From the NCBI GenBank assembly GCA_029856055.1, contig JAHQWF010000014.1:1-16256 (forward strand): a DNA stretch of 16,256 nucleotides. The letters run 5' to 3'. The notes beneath the pieces were generated by a model. It was given only the letters and a program-made list of their open reading frames with translations. It ran no database searches and was not told the origin of the DNA. Below, in pieces: positions 8,301 to 15,272 of the stretch; within the stretch, counting starts at the first letter, position 1, and the number at the start of each line of letters is the position of its first letter. Both the position numbers and the translations under genes were made by a program. The DNA comes from Candidatus Njordarchaeota archaeon. GTDB taxonomy: Archaea > Asgardarchaeota > Njordarchaeia > Njordarchaeales > Njordarchaeaceae.

Positions 8301-10806
8301 TGCAGTAAGCTCCACTTACGCAGTTTTAAATAAATCGGGAATGGCAACTATATATTTCTATGGGTGGGGTAGCGACCCAGACAACAACATAAAGCATTAT
8401 TACTGGGACTTTGAAGGCGATGGAGTCTGGGACTGGGTTGGCACTGCGCCAGAAAACATCTCTCATGTATTCACGAAGGGAGGGCATTATGTATCATTAT
8501 TCATGGTTGTTGATGAGGATGGGTACTCATCAAATACTTCAGCAAGAGTAACTATAATTGATCCTGCTACAGTAGATAAGGATGGTGATGGATTGAGTGA
8601 TGCTGAGGAAAGAGAGCTTGGCACAGATCCCTACAAAGCTGATACGGATGGTGATGGTTTAAGCGATAAGTACGAGACATTAATAGGTTCTAATGCATCA
8701 GATAGTGATTCTGATCATGATTCCCTTAGCGATTACTATGAGAACTTAGTGATGACTTTCTTTACTTTGGATCCGCTAGATAAGCCGGACACAGATAAAG
8801 ATGGTGTAATAAATATTCTGGATAATGACTCTGATAACGATGGTTTATTAGATGGGGAAGAAATAAAGTGCATTTACCAGTACTATCCATGGAACCCAGA
8901 GTTCTGGGTTGGGACGAATCCATATAACAATGATTCTGATTACGATCATCTAAGTGATTACGATGAGAAATACATATATAAGACAAGTGCGATAACTTCT
9001 GATACAGATAACGATGGTTTAAGTGATTACGAGGAATTATTCCTCTATGCAACAGATCCACACAACATGGATTGCGACAATGATCAGGTCCCAGATGGAT
9101 ACGATCTACAACCCCTAATACCAGGTTACACATACTCAATAACAAACGTTTACTTGCCAGGATTGATACGTGAATCATCAATAGTTAGCGTTTTTGGTTT
9201 AAAAGGGGAGGTCTGGAAGACGGGTATTTCAGGCTGGGAGAAAATAGAAGCAGATAACGTAAAGAGCAGCGTAATCAATGATGAAGCTATTAGATCATGG
9301 GATTGGGGTATTTACAGTCCCGAGATAATAGATCTGATAAATATTACTGATGTAGGCAGTATCAAAGGATTATCTAACACTGCTCCTAATTACTTGGTAA
9401 AGTATACTTTCCAGAGATATTACTATAACATCACTTTCACTAATACAAAACATGTGTACGTTGGTGGATATCCATACATGCTGATTCCAATCACATTAAC
9501 AACAGTTTCAAACCAATCAATAGTTTTTCAGCTTAGATTAAATCAGGATAGGACATCTTTCAGTGATCTTGGTTTCACGCAACTGATGTTTATTTATAGA
9601 CTCTATCGAGTAGAAGATGTAACGATATCTAACGGGTTAATAGAAAGTATTGATAATTTCCCCATTTATACTAATTATAGCTTTGCAATGAACGTTATCG
9701 GAAAAACATATAGCGTAACACTAAGATTCCCAAAACAATACAAAGACTCAAGATACATACTATTTATACAGCCAGTATGGTACTATCACTGGGGCATAAG
9801 AACGGGATTATCGCCAATACCACTAGACTTATTCAAGATAACAGGATTAGCCACGATTATTCAGCAGGGTCATAAGACACTGATCTATGGTCACAGAAAC
9901 TTGAGCTCGCTGGACAAATTACATAACTATGCTGTATACTTAGATCCCTCTCGACACACTCATCACGTCACTGAATCGATTCAGATTCTTGAGTATAGAG
10001 ACGAGAAATACGTGTCAAAAAAGGTAACGATTGATAAGTATGCTACAATAGTAGATAACTCACATATGTTACTAAGGGTTCTGGAAGAGAAAATAAATGG
10101 CGTAACAGAATACCAATCCTTAATAGATAGAATACTTCCCGAAGAACTGCAAAAAGAAAGATACAATCCTGTGATAAAAAAATTTAAGGAAACCGTAACA
10201 AAAGCGATATCAGAAGCCTCAGATAGAAATAGCATAGTGGTTAGGCAAGCGATAAATTGGATGCTTGCGACTCTGCAATATACTTATGATGGCGAAGTCT
10301 TCCCATTCTATATACAATTGGCAGTATTTATAGAGGGAACATTCATTGAACCTGAAGTAATAACCAAAATAATGCCGCTAACCAAAACAACATTTAAAGC
10401 TTTAAATAAGGTCTCGATAGCTTTCGCAATAGTAACAGCAGCAGTACAGGTTTCAGCATATATCTACAAAATAACGCAGACAGATGACCCTCACATGCAG
10501 ACGTACTACGCATTTAAAGCTTTATACATCATATGGGAAACAGCAGTTGAAATACTAATTTCTGTTGCTATTCCAGGATTAGGAATAGCAATAGTAATAG
10601 CATGGGAACTAATAAAATTGCTAGTCCCACAAGTAAATGCAGCCATAGACAACATGATTAGATACTTAGTAGCTCAATGGGAAGCTTTAACTGGGGCTGT
10701 TCCAGAAGAATTCGCTAGACAAATGTTTGAGAATGCCTGCAGGAAAGTGATAAATCTATCAAAACAATGCTCGGGTATAGCGATACTAATACTACCAACC
10801 TATTAG
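5332..10806 (+). CDS. Giant N-anchored surface protein: type-3 calcium repeats, two CBM-like domains, CARDB-like, PKD, unknown C-terminal region
   Basis: An 1824-residue protein. Residues about 20-41 (FKAFIAMTVIIVSVLAGVYF) are one membrane helix preceded by basic residues, so most of the chain should lie outside. Modules in order: DxDxDG thrombospondin-type-3-like repeats 63-263; CBM6/35-like domain 264-407 opening DAYWAEAEN; one repeat 408-429; second CBM-like domain 430-580 opening DAYWWEAED; repeats 592-853; CARDB-like beta domain 854-983; PKD domain 984-1080 (YYWDFEGDGVWDW, then GHYVSLFMVVDEDG); repeats 1082-1262; and an unrecognised region 1263-1824. That last region contains two hydrophobic stretches, about 1694-1715 and 1738-1765 (IPGLGIAIVIAWELIKLL). 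Expected role: a calcium-stiffened stalk carrying sugar-binding domains and a terminal effector or adhesion domain. No Shine-Dalgarno precedes the ATG; a GTG at 5353 with GGTG at 5342-5345 is an alternative start that keeps the membrane helix. No T-rich terminator is evident after the stop. The module assignments are by eye; the function of the C-terminus is unknown. Confidence 0.85.
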   Translation: MYVWCSSVGRARGKEIKFKAFIAMTVIIVSVLAGVYFFWFRQVSQRESDFTVSPPEPSYALVDADGDGIANIVETAYGTDPFDNDTDDDGIIDGTELLWNFDVDGDGAINALDQDSDNDMIPDNMEDRNKNGIVDEGETNVTNFDTDGDGLIDGIEDINLNGFRDINETDPFNPDSDGDGLLDGSEPNWFEDTDRDGLINALDPDSDNDLLIDGVEVEIGSNPLLNDTDSDLIIDGLEYYRGLNVTNPDTDGDFIIDGQEAFFDAYWAEAENYIISKDQLEADEEAFNGTAVQALPDGKIISTIVFNNLSEGLYKLFIRVKCVFALSSNPHISMVVKEGDYTLVSENHSLPCLIVSLKPVSIYGWISTETFPVSNNSNLFIDLSAPSGDVVFVDMLFLTKADTINFKRTNPFLNDTDGDGLIDGYEESIDAYWWEAEDFAYDQSQVIDFANMSNGKAIVPLADLRMCFISDENYYYHPGPYALFIRAAKMNLGNPMVRAKLNVSISISYFDESTITINGTVDVWGDYPRGRWTTLYFDDNRYDCFFNLSKSAKISINITLGTPAEPVIIDKLVLIDIWYNRTRMGFYIYDYDPVPRALDPLDPDTDGDQYRINDGAIENSTGYLTDGFEWSLGFNPFDIDTDNDGLVNGSAGYPYTDDIDPNPLSSDSDGDGLFDWLEDRNGNFEWEPELGETDMLDKDTDDDGIIDSNEDWNYDGLSDIYETDPLDNDTDDDGLLDGFELGLFYPLGGNDTENWPERSLDNKRILRSDPLDWDSDDDGLPDGWIDFNNNSIKDLGEFEDRDCDGLIYIGPWNNGDGPGETDPWLPDTDLDGLSDSEEILERHSDPLIAQLPDISIINVTSTPAIAYVCCAMNFVTVTINAKIMNLGMVKAPRTAYDGIGLIIKFSIIEISDEGNKTISEMDFSVGELNPNDTKEIKSSCKLSAGKHELLIEIYGYYQKYYEIVKAKEVTYYNNKHQLNITIKGPPTAYAAVSSTYAVLNKSGMATIYFYGWGSDPDNNIKHYYWDFEGDGVWDWVGTAPENISHVFTKGGHYVSLFMVVDEDGYSSNTSARVTIIDPATVDKDGDGLSDAEERELGTDPYKADTDGDGLSDKYETLIGSNASDSDSDHDSLSDYYENLVMTFFTLDPLDKPDTDKDGVINILDNDSDNDGLLDGEEIKCIYQYYPWNPEFWVGTNPYNNDSDYDHLSDYDEKYIYKTSAITSDTDNDGLSDYEELFLYATDPHNMDCDNDQVPDGYDLQPLIPGYTYSITNVYLPGLIRESSIVSVFGLKGEVWKTGISGWEKIEADNVKSSVINDEAIRSWDWGIYSPEIIDLINITDVGSIKGLSNTAPNYLVKYTFQRYYYNITFTNTKHVYVGGYPYMLIPITLTTVSNQSIVFQLRLNQDRTSFSDLGFTQLMFIYRLYRVEDVTISNGLIESIDNFPIYTNYSFAMNVIGKTYSVTLRFPKQYKDSRYILFIQPVWYYHWGIRTGLSPIPLDLFKITGLATIIQQGHKTLIYGHRNLSSLDKLHNYAVYLDPSRHTHHVTESIQILEYRDEKYVSKKVTIDKYATIVDNSHMLLRVLEEKINGVTEYQSLIDRILPEELQKERYNPVIKKFKETVTKAISEASDRNSIVVRQAINWMLATLQYTYDGEVFPFYIQLAVFIEGTFIEPEVITKIMPLTKTTFKALNKVSIAFAIVTAAVQVSAYIYKITQTDDPHMQTYYAFKALYIIWETAVEILISVAIPGLGIAIVIAWELIKLLVPQVNAAIDNMIRYLVAQWEALTGAVPEEFARQMFENACRKVINLSKQCSGIAILILPTY
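5518..6120 (+). repeat. Coding type-3 calcium-motif repeats, block 1
   Basis: About twelve tandem degenerate units built on DxDxDG(x)IDG, spaced by short segments such as ETAYGTDPFDN. At DNA level, near-identical gatactgatgatgaygg runs recur here and in block 2, which could support recombination. The motif in these families binds calcium. Some units are imperfect (DSDNDMIPD, DTDSDLIIDG). Confidence 0.8.
7105..7890 (+). repeat. Coding type-3 calcium-motif repeats, block 2
   Basis: Eight or so DxDxDG units (for example DTDNDGLVNG, DTDDDGIID, DSDDDGLPDG, DTDLDGLSD) with longer linkers than block 1, some rich in aromatic residues (FEWSLGFNP, GPWNNGDGPGETDPW). It lies between the second CBM-like domain and the CARDB-like domain. 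Confidence 0.75.
8575..9117 (+). repeat. Coding type-3 calcium-motif repeats, block 3
   Basis: About eight units from DKDGDGLSD to DCDNDQVPDG, following the PKD domain and ending just before the unrecognised C-terminal region. Several units have the GLSD(Y/K)YE form seen in other archaeal and bacterial surface proteins. Confidence 0.75.
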
Positions 10807-10872
10807 GCAAAGATTATGGCTCTTGTAAATAGAGTAGCATTTCACAACATAAAATTTAATCGGCTGAAACAA

Positions 10873-10882
10873 ATATTTAAAT
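10873..10882 (+). promoter_or_regulatory. TATA box of the EamA transporter gene
   Basis: ATATTTAAAT is centred about 29 nt upstream of the ATG at 10907, with a purine-rich BRE-like cgyctgaaac-type stretch before it. That spacing places the transcription start at or next to the start codon. No Shine-Dalgarno is present, so the mRNA is probably leaderless. Confidence 0.5.
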
Positions 10883-10906
10883 TCATTTTACAAGTTTGAT
10901 TTTTGT

Positions 10907-11800
10907 ATGGCGAAGAGTGTATCGGGATTCTTCTATTTATCACTTTGTATCGCTTTATGGGCCTCAATACCAGTAGCTTCCAAAAAGATATTAAGTGAAT
11001 TAGACAGCATACAAATGCTTTTCTACAGCACACTTTTCTCTCTCATTGTCCTATGGCTAATACTCATAGTCCAGAGAAAGCATAAAAATATGGGAAGCTA
11101 TTCACTAAGGGATTACTTAAATATGGCTTTCCTAGGATTTCTAGGCACCTATCTTTATTATGTATTGCTTTATACAGCATTCGAATTAACAACGGCGCAA
11201 GAAGGATTCATACTAGCTTATACATGGCCAATACTAGTTTTAGCACTATCATTCTTAATACTGAAAGAGGAATTGACTATAAAGAAAATAATTGCTATCC
11301 TAATAAGTTTCTTAGGAATAATAATCATAGTGACTCGAGGCAAAATATTCTCCCTAGTCCTCACAAATATTATAGGTGATATAATCGCAATTCTAGGAGC
11401 ATTTGTTTTCGCCTTGTTCTCGATCCTAGGCAAGAAATATAACTACGACAAAACCATAAGCGCTTTCATATATTTCCTTACCGCACAATTCCTAGTGACA
11501 ATAACGCTACTAGCTTTCTCATCACTCAAAGTTCCCTCGATAGAGACATGGATATGGCTAATATATAATGGTCTCCTTGTAAATGGAGTTACATATATCT
11601 GGTGGTTCAAAGCACTAGAAAAAGTCGATACGCATATCGTATCAACAACACTATACCTAACACCATTTCTCTCATTAATATACATATGGCTATTCCTAGG
11701 CGAGAAAATATTTATCAGCTCCATAATCGGTTTAACAATCATAGTAACTGGTATCCTAATCCAAACCTATGAACCTAAGACAAACCCCAAGCAAAGCTAA
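10907..11800 (+). CDS. EamA/DMT-family membrane transporter
   Basis: A 297-residue polytopic membrane protein with about ten hydrophobic helices, arranged as two EamA repeats of roughly 140 residues each. Family marks are ALWASIPVASKKIL near the N-terminus, the end of the first repeat at LKEELTIKKIIAILISFLGI followed by VTRGK, and the matching end of the second repeat, LFLGEKIFISSIIGLTIIVTG. The length is normal for drug/metabolite transporters of this family, which export or import small metabolites such as amino acids. The substrate cannot be read from the sequence. It is preceded by its own promoter, 100 nt after the giant repeat protein gene, and converges with the decayed minus-strand gene, so it is probably a single-gene transcript unrelated in function to the surface proteins. 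Confidence 0.88.
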   Translation: MAKSVSGFFYLSLCIALWASIPVASKKILSELDSIQMLFYSTLFSLIVLWLILIVQRKHKNMGSYSLRDYLNMAFLGFLGTYLYYVLLYTAFELTTAQEGFILAYTWPILVLALSFLILKEELTIKKIIAILISFLGIIIIVTRGKIFSLVLTNIIGDIIAILGAFVFALFSILGKKYNYDKTISAFIYFLTAQFLVTITLLAFSSLKVPSIETWIWLIYNGLLVNGVTYIWWFKALEKVDTHIVSTTLYLTPFLSLIYIWLFLGEKIFISSIIGLTIIVTGILIQTYEPKTNPKQS

Positions 11801-11812
11801 AATGTTTAACTA

Positions 11813-11820
11813 ATTTTTTC
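11813..11820 (+). terminator. T-run terminator after the transporter gene
   Basis: TTTTTT at 11814-11819, 14 nt beyond the stop codon, in the 117-nt gap between two convergent transcripts. No hairpin is seen. Confidence 0.4.
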
Positions 11821-11917
11821 GCTACCTGCGTTATTTACCTACTTATTTCTAGGAAGTTGAAAAAGAAAGTATAGAGTTTATTCCGCCAGCAATAATTATG
11901 TTTAATCTTTTGAAGAA

Positions 11918-13111
11918 TTAGTAGGTGTGTAACTTAATCTTCTTAAAGTAAATAACTGCGCTAAAAGCAATAACTATCAGCACTGTTAGGGTAACATAAA
12001 TTAAATAATTATTAATAGTTGGGAATGAATCTACGCCATCTTTAATGCCGTCGCCATCGCTATCTGGGTCAAGTGGATTAGTGTGATAATGCTTAACCTC
12101 TAATCCATCGCTTAATCCATCATTATCACTATCGCGGTTTAGGGATTTGTGCCATAGACAAACTCCTCCAAGTTCGTTAAGCCATCTGAATCGCTATCAA
12201 TTAGTGCGTCACTGGGATCAATTGGATTAAGAAAGTGGCTTGTTTCCCAACCATCAGGCATGCCATCGCCATCAGTATCATTGTTCCTAAGATCCGTGCT
12301 ATAAGCATCCTCATCTAGATCGCTTAAACCATCTTTATCAGAATCAAATATATTATAGCTCGAGATCGATTGAACTAAGGGGTCTGTATCAAAAATAAAA
12401 CTTGCGTCACCGACTCCGTCCCCATTAAGATCCTCACCGATATAATCACCCCAATAATTACCCAGCTGACTCAAATGAATTTTTCCATTGTAAAGATAAG
12501 TTACCCTGCTACTTGTACTCCAATTATTCATGATAAAATCCATTATCTATTATTCTATTACTATAGAGATATTGTTAAAACTTGAGGAAAGAATAAGGAT
12601 TCCTCCACATAAATTATTCCTTATTGATATTATTGTCATGAACACTATTATTTCTTGAATTGACTAAGGCTATGCCAGTTATATAGTTGTTTAGAACTGC
12701 GTTATAATGTATATTATTATTGTTAGAGGCTTCAACTCTGATCCCATCATCATTATTCTTGATCAAGTTATTGTATATGTTGTTTTTGCTTGAGTTCCAT
12801 AAGTATATTCCCTCTACATTATCCATAAAATTATTATATAGTTCGCTTGCTGTTGAATTCCATAGTATTAATCCATAATAATTATTGCGCATTATCATAT
12901 TCCTTATTACTGTATTCATAGTGCCTATCCATAACCCCTCTTCCCTCGCTTTCTTCACTTCTTCAGAAAATTGCTTAGCTTTAATGATCCTATAATACTT
13001 AATAAGCTCCATTATTGTCTCTTCCAAGCTCCTCGTTTTCAGCTCTTTCCGCAAATCTTTCAGAATTTTAACCAACTCCTTCCTAACTGTAATCGTAGTA
13101 TACTTCGACAT
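11918..13111 (-). pseudogene. Decayed chimera: antitoxin-like N-terminus, NosD beta-helix, type-3 repeats, C-terminal membrane anchor
   Basis: Read from 13111 downwards. The first ~60 residues (MSKYTTITVRKELVKIL, then SLEETIMELI) look like a ribbon-helix-helix antitoxin of the VapB/CopG kind: one strand, two helices. From about 12925 the same frame becomes beta-helix repeats (NNYYGLILWNSTASELYNN and similar) and stops at 12616-12614. The beta-helix continues in another frame (NNLCGGILILSSSFNNI) and, after one or two further breaks between about 12575 and 12530, resumes as NNWSTSSRV and closes with NYWGDY. Type-3 repeats follow (DSDKDGLSD, DTDGDGMPDG). A stop at GTNP is caused by one missing base in GGG 12142-12144; restoring a fourth G gives GTNPLNRDSDNDGLSDG. 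The last frame ends with a hydrophobic helix (NYLIYVTLTVLIVIAFSAVIYF) and KK before TAA at 11920-11918. It has no signal peptide, which fits a fusion that replaced the original 5' end. At least three frame breaks make function unlikely. Confidence 0.8.
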
Positions 13112-13116
13112 AAAGG

Positions 13117-13157
13117 CACCCTAAAAAAACATTCTATAAATTTATCGATTTATAAAT
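13117..13157 (-). promoter_or_regulatory. TATA box and ribosome binding site of the antitoxin-like start
   Basis: On the minus strand TTTATAAAT (within 13148-13157) lies about 40 nt upstream of the ATG at 13111-13109. GGTG at 13120-13117 stands 5 nt before that ATG. Expression signals of the antitoxin-like part therefore seem preserved although the rest of the gene is broken. Confidence 0.45.
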
Positions 13158-13373
13158 AAAGATATTTTAATTTACGTTATATTAACATCATTGCTAACTA
13201 TTACTTTTAACATAGTAACTTATTTTAAGAAGTTTAAATCATATATCTTGAATGAATAAAGTTTTTTTACAACAATTTTTTATTGACAAATTGTATTTGA
13301 TATTTGAAATGTTTTCATTTATGAGTGCGATAACTAATCTATTTTACTGAAATTGATTGTCTGGTGAGTTTTA
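13158..13373. other. Divergent intergenic region with strong ribosome binding site at its right end
   Basis: This AT-rich stretch separates the decayed minus-strand gene from the plus-strand membrane protein. The only clear signal is GGTGAG at 13363-13368, 5 nt before the ATG at 13374, a good match to the crenarchaeal anti-Shine-Dalgarno and decisive for that start. A plus-strand TATA box is not obvious; tttaaatcatatat (about 13236-13249) is one candidate. I see no ORF or RNA gene. Confidence 0.45.
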
Positions 13374-14258
13374 ATGGGCAAGATTCAATACAAGATTGAA
13401 ATGACTCTAGGTATTCTAGGAGGATTAATTCTCTTTATAACTGGCGCTGTAGGGTCTGCGCAGACATACCTACTAATAATAGATATGGGTAAAATATATG
13501 TCAGATTGAGCGAGGAGTTAGCTAATTTGTTGGCGAACATATTTATTGCTCTAGCTATTGCTGGAGGTTTAACAGTTATCGTTGGAGCGTTCTTTATTGG
13601 GTTTGGTAGGAGGAGGATTGGTAGTTGGCTTGTTGGCATTGGTGCTGGAATATCGTTGAGTACATTGCTGATTAAGATATACTTGCTAGGACCAATAATA
13701 GCTGATCTCATTAGGAATGGGCAGTTCTATGATGCCGCAAAGATCTTCGGTGTTGAATTAGGATTAGTTGGCTTAGGTGTAGTATTATCCTTCTTCTCAA
13801 CGCTAACGAATTATAGGTGGATGATATATACATTCATTCTATCCATACTAAACCTATATATCGGAGTAACGGCTAATCCAGAACTAATAGATCTACTCGT
13901 ATCAAAGCTAAGCATCCCAGAGAGCATTCAACCATACATCTACCAACTAGAGCTACTAGTGGCTTACGTCGGTTTACTCTTCCTTATAATCACATTCATT
14001 GTCGGAGCAAATCACTTTAAGATATCTAAGTTCCTAGCTATCCTAGCAATTATATCACTGATGCCGTCATTCGTAATAATGATAATTACTACAGCTTCAT
14101 TACTAAGTAGCATGACGCTACTCGAAGAATTAAGAGTAGTGCTCCAGACAATAAACATAATCGCCATAGGCTACTTCATACTAAAAGCAAAAACAGTTCA
14201 TGAAGAAAACAAGGAAAGGAAGAAGAAAGGGAAATATTACCAAACTGTAGAGCAATAG
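13374..14258 (+). CDS. Multi-pass membrane protein of unknown function
   Basis: A 294-residue protein with about eight hydrophobic helices; I do not recognise the family. The first helix (TLGILGGLILFITGAVGSA) follows an 11-residue cytoplasmic N-terminus. A glycine-rich pair of helices (ALAIAGGLTVIVGAFFIGFG and, after GRRRIG, LVGIGAGISLSTLLIKIYLL) comes next. The longest polar segments are two loops, near residues 112-123 and 173-190. The C-terminus (about 270-294) is a highly charged basic tail, EENKERKKKGKYY, expected to be inside. The start is fixed by GGTGAG 5 nt upstream. It has its own ribosome site and is followed by a T-rich terminator, so it is probably a separate transcript. No catalytic or transport motif was found. 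Confidence 0.75.
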   Translation: MGKIQYKIEMTLGILGGLILFITGAVGSAQTYLLIIDMGKIYVRLSEELANLLANIFIALAIAGGLTVIVGAFFIGFGRRRIGSWLVGIGAGISLSTLLIKIYLLGPIIADLIRNGQFYDAAKIFGVELGLVGLGVVLSFFSTLTNYRWMIYTFILSILNLYIGVTANPELIDLLVSKLSIPESIQPYIYQLELLVAYVGLLFLIITFIVGANHFKISKFLAILAIISLMPSFVIMIITTASLLSSMTLLEELRVVLQTINIIAIGYFILKAKTVHEENKERKKKGKYYQTVEQ

Positions 14259-14289
14259 TCACGTAAGAAGCTGAGAATTAATTTATCAC

Positions 14290-14303
14290 TTCTTCTCTTT
14301 TTC
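14290..14303 (+). terminator. T-rich terminator after the membrane protein gene
   Basis: The pyrimidine tract ttcttctctttttcc starts about 31 nt after the stop codon, matching the usual hairpin-free crenarchaeal terminator. Confidence 0.4.
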
Positions 14304-14380
14304 CAAACCCATAAACATCATTATTAACAATATTTCAGGAATATTCATTCAATAATCATTCTTGATAGAGTCGTTAAAGC

Positions 14381-14397
14381 GTATAAAAATATTTAAG
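14381..14397 (+). promoter_or_regulatory. TATA box of the aldolase-kinase operon
   Basis: TATAAAAAT (14382-14390), overlapped by ATATTTAAG (14389-14397), stands about 55 nt before the ATG at 14446. This predicts a leader of some 25-35 nt. AAAGGTG at 14432-14438 lies 7 nt before the ATG and acts as the ribosome binding site, supporting 14446 as the true start. Confidence 0.5.
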
Positions 14398-14445
14398 CAC
14401 TAAAGGACTTTTTTGGGAATTAGAATTAGGTAAAGGTGTTTAACT

Positions 14446-15266
14446 ATGTCATTCAACGTTCTCGCTAATATCGGTAAAAAATCAGGTTAAATAAGATCCT
14501 AACTAATGGAAAAGCAGTAATACTCGCGTTTGATCACGGTTTTGAGCATGGCCCAAAGGATTTACCTGGGGAGAGAGTTAATCCAAGAGAAGTTGTGAAG
14601 ATTGCTGTAGAAAATAATTTCAGCGCACTGATGACTACAAGAGGAATAGCGAGAGCAACTTGGGATATATGGGGAGGAAAAATACCACTCATATTGAAGG
14701 TAACGAGCAAAACTAGTTTGAGGCCAAAGGAGGAGCAGCTTCTGCAATCACCGGTGGGTACAGTGGAGGACGCTATTGCCTTGAACGCTGACGCCATTGC
14801 AGCAACAGTTTATTGGGGATCACCATACGAGGATATAATGATAAGGAATTTTCTTGATCTGACTCAAGCATGCGAGATGTATGGGTTCCCAATAATGATG
14901 CTGGCCTACCCTAGAGGACCAACAATTGAGAATAGGCATGATGTTGAGATCGTGAGATATGCAGCAAGGGCTGGAGCGGAGTTAGGAGCAGATCTAATAA
15001 AAACACATTACACTGGATCAACAGAGACGTTCAGAGAAGTTGTTCGAGCTTCTCCCGTTCCAGTATTAATGAGTGGAGGACCAAAAACAAAAACACCGGA
15101 GGAATTCCTAGAAACTGTGAGAAGTGTGATGGATGCAGGAGCTGCAGGATTGGTTGTTGGGCGAAACGTTTTCCAGAGCGAGGAACCAGAGAAAATATCG
15201 CGAGCAATAAAAGCAATTGTTTTTGAGAACTATAGTGTTAATGAAGCAATAAAATTCCTGAAGTGA
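14446..15266 (+). CDS. DhnA-family class I aldolase (fructose-bisphosphate aldolase / ADH synthase type), frame interrupted near the start
   Basis: The gene starts at ATG 14446 behind a GGTG site and reads MSFNVLANIGKK, then meets TAA at 14488. The -1 frame, entered at the A6 run 14476-14481, continues as IRLNKILTNGKAVILAFDHG and runs to 15266. This restores a 273-residue protein, normal for the family. FDHG (D30 in the restored chain), the TTRGIA segment, AYPRG, the Schiff-base lysine in ADLIKTHYTGS (K186), and the phosphate-binding PVLMSGGPKTKT and GLVVGRNVF segments are all present. The intact downstream ORF alone begins at ATG 14595 and would lack D30, so it should not be functional. The family splits fructose 1,6-bisphosphate or, in ADH synthase, makes the early precursor of archaeal aromatic amino acids. 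NIGK at the N-terminus and IKTHYTGS resemble ADH synthase; the kinase next door favours the fructose-bisphosphate role. The kinase start is 6 nt downstream, so the two are co-transcribed. Confidence 0.82.
14476..14481 (+). other. A6 run at the aldolase frame break
   Basis: GGT AAA AAA TCA GGT TAA is the frame set by the start codon. Reading ATC AGG TTA AAT from 14481, one base back, restores the conserved aldolase sequence. A seventh A in the genome, one added A during transcription, or a -1 slip of lysyl-tRNA would each repair it. Confidence 0.75.
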
Positions 15267-15272
15267 TGATAA

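Noticed and set aside
5518..9117. Regular short DNA repeats that could suggest a CRISPR or satellite array
   Set aside because: The units are degenerate, keep the reading frame and translate to calcium-binding motifs; spacing is irregular and there are no unique spacers of constant length.
8762..9181. Minus-strand open frame of 139 codons rich in His, Leu and Arg
   Set aside because: It lies wholly inside the well-supported repeat gene, has no ribosome site, and its composition is that of a shadow frame.
12971..13159. Plus-strand open frame of 62 codons opposite the antitoxin-like start
   Set aside because: No ribosome binding site or recognisable domain, and it is antisense to a sequence with clear ribbon-helix-helix character and proper start signals.
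14595..15266. ATG 14595 as the start of a short 223-residue aldolase
   Set aside because: It would drop the conserved FDHG segment and the N-terminal barrel strand, both encoded just upstream in the same frame, and there is a good start with GGTG at 14446.
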